Source: an uncultured Holophagaceae bacterium (GTDB taxonomy: Bacteria > Acidobacteriota > Holophagae > Holophagales > Holophagaceae). Taken from it: a stretch of DNA of 64,000 bases. Both the position numbers and the translations under genes were made by a program. Where the stretch lies: assembly GCA_903857495.1 (NCBI GenBank), contig CAIOFF010000070.1, positions 22,890 to 86,889 on the forward strand, read 5' to 3'. Positions 30,945-38,788 of this stretch are shown here, piece after piece (position 1 is the first letter of the stretch; the number at the start of each line of letters is the position of its first letter). Below the pieces are notes generated by a model. The model did not search any database and had not been told where the DNA came from. It was given only the letters and a program-made list of their open reading frames with translations.

Positions 30945-31694
30945 TCACTGCACCGTGGGGTGGACGCTCTCGGGGCCGAGGCGCAGGACCAGCTGCTCGA
31001 AACCCGCACTAAGGCAGACCTCCGCGCCGGCTACCAGGCCGTGCAGCGGTTTCAGCTTCGGGGGCGTCAGGAGCAGCACCTCGCCAGCACGGAGCGGGGG
31101 CAGATCCAGGCCCTCCCAGGCCTTGAGGGGCGCGCTCCGACGGGTGCTCCCCAGCCGCAGCTCCAGGCTGCCCGCGGGCCAGGCCTCCGTCAGCCAGGCC
31201 CCCAGCACCAGACTGCCAGCCTCCTCCAGAGCAAGGCAGAAGCCCCCGATGGCGCCGCCAGCCAGCCCCACGGCAGCCATGGCGGGCTGGGGCGGGGCCG
31301 CGAGCTCCGCCCCCGGTCCCCGGACGCCAAGGCGGTCCAGCTGGGAGCCATCCATCCGACGCAGCCCCGCGGGGCGGGGCAGGCAGGGGCCCAGGGCCAC
31401 CGCCGAGGCGGTCGGCGCCAGGAACTCGGGGAGGGTCCCCCGCCGGTCCCACTTCTCGGCATAGGCCACGGTCTGGCGCGCCCGGGCCAGGGCCCGGGGC
31501 CCCCCGTCCAGCAGGCGGCGCAAGCTGGCAGGCACCAGCACCTCGGCCAGCCGCTCGGGATCCCCCTCGCCCAGCTTCCGCAGGCGGAGGGCCTCGATGC
31601 GGCTCAGGTCCGCCAGGCGACCGGAGTCCAGCCGGGCCACCAGGGCCCGCCGGACGGCCGGACCCTCGTCCCAGGTGGCGGTGCCCAGCAGCAT
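30945..31694 (-). CDS. Hypothetical protein, Leu/Ala/Gly-rich
   Basis: 249 residues, start overlapping the thioesterase stop by 1 bp (TGATG), so it is co-transcribed with it. I recognise no domain. The sequence begins MLLGTATWDEGPAVRRALVA, has a basic helix-like N-terminal half, a glycine-rich middle around GLAGGAIGGFCLALEEAG and a beta-rich end. No signal peptide; the hydrophobic middle is short for a membrane span. Codon use matches neighbours, so it is a real gene. Confidence 0.7.
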   Translation of the reverse strand: MLLGTATWDEGPAVRRALVARLDSGRLADLSRIEALRLRKLGEGDPERLAEVLVPASLRRLLDGGPRALARARQTVAYAEKWDRRGTLPEFLAPTASAVALGPCLPRPAGLRRMDGSQLDRLGVRGPGAELAAPPQPAMAAVGLAGGAIGGFCLALEEAGSLVLGAWLTEAWPAGSLELRLGSTRRSAPLKAWEGLDLPPLRAGEVLLLTPPKLKPLHGLVAGAEVCLSAGFEQLVLRLGPESVHPTVQ

Positions 31695-32089
31695 CAGGCT
31701 TGGGCTTCAACCCACTCCCGCGTGGCGGCGGAGAGGGCCTTGGGGCGGTTGGTGGTGAAGTCCAGCATGACCTGGACCGACTTGCCCTCGGCGAAGAGCT
31801 CGCCGGCAAGGCCCTTGGTGACGCGGTAGGTGAGCTCGAAGGAGCTGTTGCCCACCCGGCTGCAGTGCAGCTCCACCCGGACGTCGTCCCCCAGCAGGAT
31901 GGGCATGCGGTAGTCCACCTCCACCCGGGCCAGCAGGAATCCTTCTTCCTGGAACTTGCGGCCCCCCAGGTAGCTGCGCCACCACTGGAACCGGGCCTGC
32001 TCGATGTAGGTCACGATCATGGCATTGTTCACGTGTCCCATGGCGTCCAGATCGCCGAACCTGACCTCGATGGGGTGGGAGAATGGCAT
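31694..32089 (-). CDS. Acyl-CoA thioesterase, 4HBT hot-dog fold
   Basis: 131 residues. RFGDLDAMGHVNNAMIVTYI near residue 10 is the 4-hydroxybenzoyl-CoA thioesterase signature with the catalytic aspartate; EQARFQWW follows. Similar to YbgC/FadM. Hydrolyses an acyl-CoA of unknown chain in the cytoplasm. First gene of a two-gene unit with the hypothetical 30945-31694; divergent from the DCC gene. Confidence 0.92.
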   Translation of the reverse strand: MPFSHPIEVRFGDLDAMGHVNNAMIVTYIEQARFQWWRSYLGGRKFQEEGFLLARVEVDYRMPILLGDDVRVELHCSRVGNSSFELTYRVTKGLAGELFAEGKSVQVMLDFTTNRPKALSAATREWVEAQA

Positions 32090-32134
32090 GGTGCCTCCAA
32101 TGCAACTACCTTAACGCCAACCCTGGAATCGACG

Positions 32135-32500
32135 ATGCCCGCGCCGCTGCTCCTCGCCTACGACCCCGCCTGCACCCTCTGCTGCCGCATGGCCCTCTGG
32201 CTGGCCCAGAGAGACCGGAGGGGGCTGCTCCTGGTGGTCTCCCTGCGCGACCCCGAGCTGCTGCGCCTGGGCCCGGAGCTGGCCGGGAAGCCGCTCGAAC
32301 GGGAGATCCACGGCCTCGACCTGACCACCCGCGAGGTCCGCGCCGGGGCCGACCTGCTGCGCCCCATCGCCCGCCGCCTGCCGGGCTGGCGCTGGCTGGC
32401 CCCCCTGCTGGCCCTGCCCGGCTGCCCCGGGCTGGTCAACCGCATCTACCTCCGCTGGTCTGTCTGGCGGTTCCGACGCACGGGCCGGCAGCCGTTCTAG
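32135..32500 (+). CDS. DCC-family (DUF393) thiol-disulfide protein
   Basis: 121 residues. LAYDPACTLCCRMALWL near residue 7 matches the DCC motif D-x-x-C-x-x-C, and VSLRDPELLRLGPELAG with a TM-like GWRWLAPLLALPG follow. The family is thioredoxin-like, with a role not well known. Divergent from the thioesterase; 38 bp before the CPBP gene. Confidence 0.8.
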   Translation: MPAPLLLAYDPACTLCCRMALWLAQRDRRGLLLVVSLRDPELLRLGPELAGKPLEREIHGLDLTTREVRAGADLLRPIARRLPGWRWLAPLLALPGCPGLVNRIYLRWSVWRFRRTGRQPF

Positions 32501-32538
32501 GAATCCCCGTCCCCGCCGCTCTCGCGTAGCCTGGAGCC

Positions 32539-33879
32539 ATGTCCACCCTGCCCCGCCAGCCCTGGCACCCCGACCGCCGCTGGGCTGACTCCCTCATCGC
32601 CCTGCTGGCCCTGTTGGCCCTGCTGGTGGCGGGGCTGACCCTCTCGGCCCGCCAGCGCGGCGCCCGGCGCCCCTCGGAGCGGGCCAGCCTCCAGGGCCGC
32701 CTGCTGGAGGTGGCCCTGGGGGGACCGAGCCTGGTCCTGCAGCGGGGCGGGCCATCGCGGGACTGGGCCCGGACCGAGCGCCAGGCCAAGGAGCCCTGGG
32801 ACCGGGCCCTGCTGGCCGTCCTGAGGGCCGAGCTCGGCGAGCAGCAGGAGCCAGCCGAGCGCTGGCTGGCCGCGACCACGCCGGCTGGAGCGGGGGGTCC
32901 GGGCTTCCAGCGCGTCTGCCTGGCCGCCTACGCCGGAGCACCCCTCCCCAGCCGCGCGGAGCGGACTGAGGTCCATCGCCGCCTCGGGGATGGCTATGCC
33001 GCCGACCTGCTGGAAGCCCGCCTCCGGGACCGCGAGTCCGGTGGCGAGGCGCTCCGCGCCCAGGCCCGGCGCGCCCTGGCGTCCCGCCTGGCCGGACTCG
33101 CGGCCATGGGGTTGCTGGTGGTGGGTGCCGCAGCGGGCGGCCTGGTCCTGCTCATCTTCCTCCTGACGACCAGGGGCCAGCCCCTGCCCCAGCCCCTACC
33201 GACCTGGTCCCTGTCCGGCCGGGCCGCCGCCCTGGTCCTCCTGACCTGGTTCCTGGGCTTCTTCCTGGCCAGCAACCTCGCGGGGCTGCTGCTCTCGCCC
33301 TGGCCCGGGCTCCGGTGGCTGGCCATTCCCCTGGGCTACGCTCTCCACGCGGCTCTGGGGGTCCGCCTGCTCTGCTGGGCGGAAGGACTCAGCCTGCGGG
33401 AGCTCTGGCAGCGGGTGGCGCCGGGTCGCCCGGGCCGGGATCTCGCCTGGGGCGTCGCCTTCCTGGGGCTGGCGGTGCTGCTGGTGCTGGCCGTGGCCCT
33501 GGTGACGGGACCGCTGCTGAACCCCGACCAGAGCCCCCAGCGGGACCTGCAGGAGCTGCTACGCAGCCTGCGCGGCTGGCTCCCGAACCTGGCCCTGTTC
33601 CTGACGGTCAGCCTGCTGGCGCCCTGCTTCGAGGAGCTGCTCTTCCGCGGCTTCCTGCTGCCCGTGCTGGCCCAGCGGCAGCGGCTGGCCCTGGCCCTGG
33701 TGCTGTCCGCGCTACTCTTTGGGGCAATCCACCTCCAGCCCGCCGGGCTGCCCACCCTCAGCACCCTCGGCCTGGTCCTGGGGCTGGCCCTGCGCCACAC
33801 CGGCAGCCTCCGCACCCCCATCCTCATCCATGCCTGCTGGAACGGCGCCCAGTTCCTGCTGCTGCGGGCCTTCGCCTGA
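32539..33879 (+). CDS. CPBP-family intramembrane metalloprotease
   Basis: 446 residues. After an N-terminal TM (about 18-35) comes a soluble region of roughly 150 residues, then several TM helices from about residue 185. CPBP (Abi, Rce1-like) motifs are EELLFRGF near residue 360 and LLFGAIHL near 395, which hold the catalytic Glu and His. Such proteins process CAAX, bacteriocin-immunity or other membrane substrates; target unknown. Its stop abuts that of the converging kinase with no base between, so there is no intergenic terminator. Confidence 0.88.
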   Translation: MSTLPRQPWHPDRRWADSLIALLALLALLVAGLTLSARQRGARRPSERASLQGRLLEVALGGPSLVLQRGGPSRDWARTERQAKEPWDRALLAVLRAELGEQQEPAERWLAATTPAGAGGPGFQRVCLAAYAGAPLPSRAERTEVHRRLGDGYAADLLEARLRDRESGGEALRAQARRALASRLAGLAAMGLLVVGAAAGGLVLLIFLLTTRGQPLPQPLPTWSLSGRAAALVLLTWFLGFFLASNLAGLLLSPWPGLRWLAIPLGYALHAALGVRLLCWAEGLSLRELWQRVAPGRPGRDLAWGVAFLGLAVLLVLAVALVTGPLLNPDQSPQRDLQELLRSLRGWLPNLALFLTVSLLAPCFEELLFRGFLLPVLAQRQRLALALVLSALLFGAIHLQPAGLPTLSTLGLVLGLALRHTGSLRTPILIHACWNGAQFLLLRAFA

Positions 33880-35100
33880 TCAGGGCTTCAGCCTGAACCG
33901 GGAGATCGCGGGCGCCAGCCACCAGAAGAGCTGGAGGACCACGAAGGTGAAGACAGCCCACTTGAGGATCCGGACCCAATCGATCTGGCCGGGGCTGGAC
34001 CCCGCCGGGGCCTTCCGGGACGCCAGGTAGCTCTCGACGGGGTCCTCCGCCAGATCAATCTTCAGCGCCCGCCCCGACCGGGACCGGGTGACCGTGGGGG
34101 CCGGACCGCTGTCCTCCAGGCCCAGCTCCGCGGTGCGGAACCGGGCGGTGGACACGCTGCTGCCATCCTCCTCCTGGCCCAGGGCCGCGAAGAGTCGGGC
34201 CCGCATGCTGGCCGGGCCAGGCAGGGCGTCGATGAGCTCCTCCATGAACTCCGGCAGGGTGGTGTAGCGGTCATCGGGATCGACGGCGAGCGCCCGCTTA
34301 AACACCCCGGCCAGCCTCGGCGGGAGGTCCGACGGCAGGGTCACCGGCTCCCGCAGGATGTGGACGATGATCTCCGTAATGCCGCTGCCGGGGTGGGGCA
34401 GCTGGCCCGTCAGCAGCTCGAAGGCGGTGGCGGCAAAGCTGTAGCGGTCTGAGGCGGGCGTGCCGTCGCCTCCCCGGAGGACCTCCGGCGGAGCGTAGGC
34501 GGGGGAGCCGAGGAAGTCCCCGGTCATGGTCAGCCGCAGGGCGATGGTCTGGGCATAGCTCTCCGTGCCTTCGGCCCCGGGCGCAGGCGGCTCCAAGGCG
34601 TCCTCGGCATCCATGCCGCTGTGACCCATGCTCCGGGCGATGCCGAAGTCCATGAGCTTGGCCCGGCCCTCCTCGCTGAGCAGGATGTTCTCCGGCTTCA
34701 CGTCGCGGTGGAGGATGGCCTGCCGGTGGGCCGCCCGCAGGGCCCGCATGGCCTGGATCAGCACCCGCACCGCGGTCTCCTGGTCGAGGCTCTTCTCCTT
34801 GATGTGCTTGTCGAGGCTCTTCCCTTCGACGTATTCCATGGCCAGGAAGGGGCCCAGCTCCTCCTCCACGCCCACGTCGAAGATGGTCACCAGGTTGGGG
34901 TGGTTCAGCTGGGCGCTGATCTCGGCCTCGCGGCGGAACCTCAGCATGGCCTGGCGCCGGGCTGCCCCGGTGACGCGGATCACCTTGATGGCCACCCGCC
35001 GCTTGAGCAGGGGATCCTCCGCCAGGTAGACCGTCCCCATGCCCCCCTGACCGATGGGGCGCAGGACCTGATACCTGCCGATGGTCTTGGGGTCCGCCAT
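33880..35100 (-). CDS. Membrane-anchored Ser/Thr protein kinase (PknB type)
   Basis: 406 residues. Glycine loop GQGGMGTVY at 17-25, ATP lysine K39, HRD at 131-133 with K135 and N138, and DFG at 151-153, so it is predicted active. After the kinase fold (about residue 270) comes a linker of about 100 residues and one C-terminal TM (WAVFTFVVLQLFWWLAPAI) with the kinase on the cytoplasmic side. There is no extracellular sensor (no PASTA) after the TM, so how it is regulated is unclear. Divergent from the EF-P-like gene; 75-bp gap. Confidence 0.95.
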   Translation of the reverse strand: MADPKTIGRYQVLRPIGQGGMGTVYLAEDPLLKRRVAIKVIRVTGAARRQAMLRFRREAEISAQLNHPNLVTIFDVGVEEELGPFLAMEYVEGKSLDKHIKEKSLDQETAVRVLIQAMRALRAAHRQAILHRDVKPENILLSEEGRAKLMDFGIARSMGHSGMDAEDALEPPAPGAEGTESYAQTIALRLTMTGDFLGSPAYAPPEVLRGGDGTPASDRYSFAATAFELLTGQLPHPGSGITEIIVHILREPVTLPSDLPPRLAGVFKRALAVDPDDRYTTLPEFMEELIDALPGPASMRARLFAALGQEEDGSSVSTARFRTAELGLEDSGPAPTVTRSRSGRALKIDLAEDPVESYLASRKAPAGSSPGQIDWVRILKWAVFTFVVLQLFWWLAPAISRFRLKP

Positions 35101-35175
35101 GGAACTGAGATTCTAACCGCGAGACCGCCTTCCGGAGTCGCGGTAGAATCGAGGATTCGACCCACTGGAGTTCCC

Positions 35176-35751
35176 ATGGCCGCCCTGCTCGAAGCCATCG
35201 AGATCAAGCGCAAGATGTTCTTCCAACTCGAGGACACCCCCTATCACTGCCTGGACGTGGAGATTTCGACCCCCACGGCCCGGGGCGGGCAGACCCTGGT
35301 GCGCATCAAGATGCGGAACCTGCTGACCCGGGCGGTCTTCGACAAGACCTTTAAGGCCGGCGACAAGTTCAAGGAGCCGGACCTGGTCCTCCAGGACTCC
35401 AGCTACCTCTACAGCGATGGCGAGGGCTCCCACTTCATGGACCAGGAGACCTACGAGACCCACACCCTCGGTCCGGACCTCCTCGGCGATGCCCTGGACT
35501 ACCTCACCGAGGGCCTCATGGTGCAGATCCAGAAGTTCAACGGCAACCCCATCGGCCTGCAGATGCCCACCCAGGTCGAGCTCACCATCACCTACACCGA
35601 ACCCGGCGCCCGCGGCGACACGGCCAGCGGCAACGTCACCAAGCCCGCTAAGCTGGAGACCGGCATCGAGATCAAGGTGCCCCTCTTCATCAAGGAGGGC
35701 GAGAAGGTGAAGGTCAGCACCGAGACTGGCGAGTTCGCGGGCCGGGCCTGA
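35176..35751 (+). CDS. efpL: Elongation factor P-like protein, YeiP/EfpL type
   Basis: 191 residues of the EF-P fold; relieves stalling of ribosomes on difficult peptide sequences. The loop that reaches the peptidyl transferase centre reads STPTARGGQTLVRIKMRN, close to SPTARGAATLYKMRF of E. coli YeiP/EfpL, with Arg at the tip rather than the Lys of KPGKG in classical EF-P. The ending GEKVKVSTETGEFAGRA is general for the family. Classical Efp could exist elsewhere; if this is the sole EF-P, Arg-type modification or none may apply. It is followed by rsgA after 16 bp, so they may be co-expressed. Confidence 0.85.
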   Translation: MAALLEAIEIKRKMFFQLEDTPYHCLDVEISTPTARGGQTLVRIKMRNLLTRAVFDKTFKAGDKFKEPDLVLQDSSYLYSDGEGSHFMDQETYETHTLGPDLLGDALDYLTEGLMVQIQKFNGNPIGLQMPTQVELTITYTEPGARGDTASGNVTKPAKLETGIEIKVPLFIKEGEKVKVSTETGEFAGRA

Positions 35752-35767
35752 TGCTCCTGGCCGCCTG

Positions 35768-36886
35768 ATGTCCCGCAAGTTCCGCCTGGGTCAGAGCCGG
35801 GAGGCTCAGGATCTGGACCACCGGGAGGTCTACTCCGGCGAGCGGGCCACGGACAGCAAGCGGCGCCAGCGCCGGGCGGAGCGCCTGGAGACCGGCATCG
35901 AGGCCCACGACGCCCAGGCCCTGCTGCGCCTGCCGGACCCCACACCCTGGCTGCACCTCCCCGAGGCCACGCTGATCCAGCGCCACAGCCAGTGGGTGGA
36001 CCTGGAGCTCGCCGATCACTCGGTCCTCTGCGCCACCCTGGGGGGCAAGCTCAAGGGGGTCCACCTGGTCTGCGGAGACCGTGTGCGCTACGCCCCCATG
36101 CCCGTGGAGGCCACGGATGCCAAGCGGCCCCAGGGCCAGGTGGTGGCCGTGATGCCGCGGAAGTCGCTGCTCAAGCGGGGCGGCAGCGATGACCGCGAGC
36201 CCTGGCAGCTCATCTGCGCCAACGCCGACGAGCTCTGGATCTGCGCCGCCGTGGTGGACCCACCCTTGCGGCCGGGCCTGCTGGAGCGGGCCCAGCTGCT
36301 GGCCCTGGACGCCGGCCTCACCTTCCGCATCTTGATCACCAAGCGGGACCGGGCCGCCAAGAAGGACACCCTGCCCGAGCTGGATCCCCTCCGGGAGCAG
36401 GGCGTCGCCATCCATGAGACCTCGGCCCTGAAGGGCGAGGGCATCGAGCCTCTGCGCGCGCTCCTGCGGGACCGCGTGGTCGTGCTGCTGGGCCACAGCG
36501 GGGTCGGCAAGAGCACCCTGGTGAACGCCCTGCGCCCCGACTCGGTCCTGAAGACCGGCACCCTCACCAAGTTCGGCACCGGCAAACAGACCACCACCGC
36601 GGCCCGCTGGCTGCCCCTGGCCCAGGCGGAGGGCGCCGACGGCGGGATCCTTGTGGACACGCCAGGCATCCGCACCCTCAGCGTGCGGGGCTTCGACCGG
36701 GCCCTGCTAGCCCAGGTCTTCCCTGAGTTCCCCGCCGAAGTGCTGGAAGAGCCCTGCGCCTTCGATCCCGAGGACGACGAGACCCTGGACCGCCTTGACC
36801 TGGCCTACCCGGAGCGCCTGCAGAGCCTCCAGCGGCTCTGGCTGGAGATGGATACCCGCAACCCCAACCAGAACGTGTGGCGCTGA
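35768..36886 (+). CDS. rsgA: Ribosome biogenesis GTPase RsgA, zinc knuckle absent
   Basis: 372 residues; circularly permuted GTPase that tests 30S maturation. G4 (TKRD near 195), G1 GHSGVGKSTLVNAL near 243 and G3 DTPGIRTLS near 297 appear in the permuted order, and an OB domain precedes them (GDRVRYAPM). The basic N-terminus is extended. Normally a Cys3-His zinc knuckle (CRF-DC-H-x-EPGC) follows; here it is replaced by EEPCAFDPEDDETLDRLD with a single Cys, and about 25 residues are missing. Stop overlaps the acyltransferase start as TGATG. Confidence 0.93.
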   Translation: MSRKFRLGQSREAQDLDHREVYSGERATDSKRRQRRAERLETGIEAHDAQALLRLPDPTPWLHLPEATLIQRHSQWVDLELADHSVLCATLGGKLKGVHLVCGDRVRYAPMPVEATDAKRPQGQVVAVMPRKSLLKRGGSDDREPWQLICANADELWICAAVVDPPLRPGLLERAQLLALDAGLTFRILITKRDRAAKKDTLPELDPLREQGVAIHETSALKGEGIEPLRALLRDRVVVLLGHSGVGKSTLVNALRPDSVLKTGTLTKFGTGKQTTTAARWLPLAQAEGADGGILVDTPGIRTLSVRGFDRALLAQVFPEFPAEVLEEPCAFDPEDDETLDRLDLAYPERLQSLQRLWLEMDTRNPNQNVWR

Positions 36887-37833
36887 TGCAGGACCGCATG
36901 CAGTCAGAGTCCAGGGTCCTGGGCCTGCTCTACCAGGCAGTCTTCGGTTCCCTGTTCCCGCTGTTCCATGTCGCGGCCCGCACCTTCGCCCGGCGGGAGC
37001 GCGCCCACGATGTCGCCGACCAGATCGCCAACGCGTTCCTGACGCTACGGCCCAAGTACCTGGACGCCATCCTGGGCAACACCGCCCGGGTGCTGGGGCG
37101 ACGTCCCAGCCATCCAGAAGTGGACCGGGTTTCCCGGGAGATGGTGCGCCAGCATGCCCGGGCCTGGGTGGACTTCTTTTATTACGGCCAGCGCCCCGTC
37201 GAGGAAGCCCTGGCCCAGTTCGCCAGCATCGAGGGCCTGGAGCGCCTGGACGCGGCCATCGCCCAGGGCCGGGGGGTCATCCTGCTCACGGCCCACGCTG
37301 GCAACTTCGAGCTGGGGGGCATCCTGCTCCGCTCCCGGGACCTGAAGGTCCATGCCGTCTACAAGCCCGACCGCTTCGAGGCCGTGGAGCGGCTGCGGGA
37401 GCAGCTGCGCGCCCAGGGCGGCGTGGTGGGGATCCCCGTGGACGGCGTCGGGTTCTCCACGCTGCCTCTGGTGAAGCTGCTGCGGGAAGGTGCCATGGTG
37501 GGCATGCAGGGGGACCGGGACTTCAGCCTGAATGGCCTGCCCATGCCCTTCTTCGGGCGGGAGGTCCCCTTCCCCCGGGGTCCCTGGGAGCTCTCCGCCA
37601 TGACCGGCGCAGCCATCGTCACCACCTTCCTCTATACGGATGAGGAGCGCCGGTTCCATGCCAGCTTCGGGGAACCCCTCACCATCCAGGGCGGCCGGGG
37701 CGAGCGCGTGGCGGCCATCGAAGCCGGCATGCGGAGCTACGTGGCCGACCTGGAGGCCCTGCTCCGGCGGCACCCCAGCCAGTGGTACTGCTTCTATCCC
37801 TTCTGGGACGACCCGGCCCGCAGCGGGACTTGA
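36886..37833 (+). CDS. LpxL-family (HtrB/MsbB-like) lipid A acyltransferase
   Basis: 315 residues; transfers acyl chains to a lipid at the inner membrane. The H-x4-E catalytic pattern is HAGNFE (TAHAGNFELGG near 143), followed by KPDRF and a conserved GDRDFSLNG near 210. An N-terminal hydrophobic stretch (VLGLLYQAVFGSLFPLFHVA) should anchor it. Start at the ATG overlapping the rsgA stop. No other lpx gene is close; LPS or another lipid acylation is likely given rfaE2. Confidence 0.85.
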   Translation: MQDRMQSESRVLGLLYQAVFGSLFPLFHVAARTFARRERAHDVADQIANAFLTLRPKYLDAILGNTARVLGRRPSHPEVDRVSREMVRQHARAWVDFFYYGQRPVEEALAQFASIEGLERLDAAIAQGRGVILLTAHAGNFELGGILLRSRDLKVHAVYKPDRFEAVERLREQLRAQGGVVGIPVDGVGFSTLPLVKLLREGAMVGMQGDRDFSLNGLPMPFFGREVPFPRGPWELSAMTGAAIVTTFLYTDEERRFHASFGEPLTIQGGRGERVAAIEAGMRSYVADLEALLRRHPSQWYCFYPFWDDPARSGT

Positions 37834-37939
37834 TCACGCCTGAGCCCTGCCCCCTGCGCCTTTGCGCTCCGATATGGGATGATTGATCTGAGCTCAGGGC
37901 CGACCGATCTGTCCCCTGTTCCTTCTAGGAGTTAGACCC

Positions 37940-38719
37940 ATGCGCGTTTTCGTTCCAGTACTGCTCGCAGCGGCGGCCATCCTCGGCCTCCAGTCCTGCA
38001 AATCCAAGGGCTCTGAGGCCGTCGTGGCCGCCCCCACCCAGCCCGGCACGGGGGCCCCAGCGGCTCCCGCGGGCGGCGAAGCCATCAGCGGCAAGGTGCT
38101 CGAGCGCATCGACGCCTCCCCCTACTGCTACCTGCGCCTCAAGACCGCCAAGGGTGAGGTCTGGGTCGCGGTGCCCGAGGCCCAGATCGAGAAGGGCGCC
38201 GAGGTCACCCTCGCCTCCGCCATGCTCATGAACAACTTCGAGTCCAAGACCCTGAAGCGCACCTTCCCCGAGATCTACTTCGGCAACCTGGCCCCTGCGG
38301 GTGGTGCGCCTGCGGCTCCCGCCCCGGCGGCTGCGGCCCCCGGCGCCAACCCCCACGCCCAGGTGGGCAACACCACGGCGACCATCGAGGTGGGCAAGGT
38401 CGACAAGGCCAGCGGCTCGGATGCGCGCACGGTGGCCGAGATCTGGGCCCAGAAGGCCAGCCTCAAGGGCAAGACCGTCACCGTCCGCGGCAAGGTCGTG
38501 CGCTACAGCGCAGGCGTCATGGGCAAGAACTGGATGCACCTCCAGGACGGCAGCGGCGATGCCGGCAAGAGCACGAACGACATCACCGTGACCAGCATGG
38601 ACGGGGCCGCCAAGGGTGATGTGGTGACCGCCAAGGGCACCGTGACCACGGACAAGGACTTCGGTGCGGGCTACACCTACTCGATGATCATCGAGGATGC
38701 CAAGGTCCAGAAGAAGTAG
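37940..38719 (+). CDS. Lipoprotein with two OB-like domains
   Basis: 259 residues. Lipobox LQSC with C20 as the lipid-modified residue. After a Pro/Ala-rich linker (residues 30-45), two similar units follow: GKVLERIDASPYCYLRLKTA (about 51-70) and GKVVRYSAGVMGKNWMHLQD (about 183-205), each with a pattern typical of BOF/OB proteins such as those fused to redox proteins (GW-HLQDGSG). A second Ala/Pro linker separates them. Likely periplasmic, binding partner unknown. Monocistronic, with a terminator after it. Confidence 0.78.
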   Translation: MRVFVPVLLAAAAILGLQSCKSKGSEAVVAAPTQPGTGAPAAPAGGEAISGKVLERIDASPYCYLRLKTAKGEVWVAVPEAQIEKGAEVTLASAMLMNNFESKTLKRTFPEIYFGNLAPAGGAPAAPAPAAAAPGANPHAQVGNTTATIEVGKVDKASGSDARTVAEIWAQKASLKGKTVTVRGKVVRYSAGVMGKNWMHLQDGSGDAGKSTNDITVTSMDGAAKGDVVTAKGTVTTDKDFGAGYTYSMIIEDAKVQKK

Positions 38720-38742
38720 GCCCAAACCGCCATTCAGGGATG

Positions 38743-38771
38743 AAAAGCGGGCGCCCCTGGCGCCCGCTTTT
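38743..38771. terminator. Bidirectional rho-independent terminator
   Basis: AAAAGCGGGCGCC and GGCGCCCGCTTTT, perfect 13-bp stem with a CCT loop, then TT. Lies between the OB lipoprotein and the converging nuoG. Confidence 0.93.
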
Positions 38772-38788
38772 TCTTGCCTGAATCGGTT

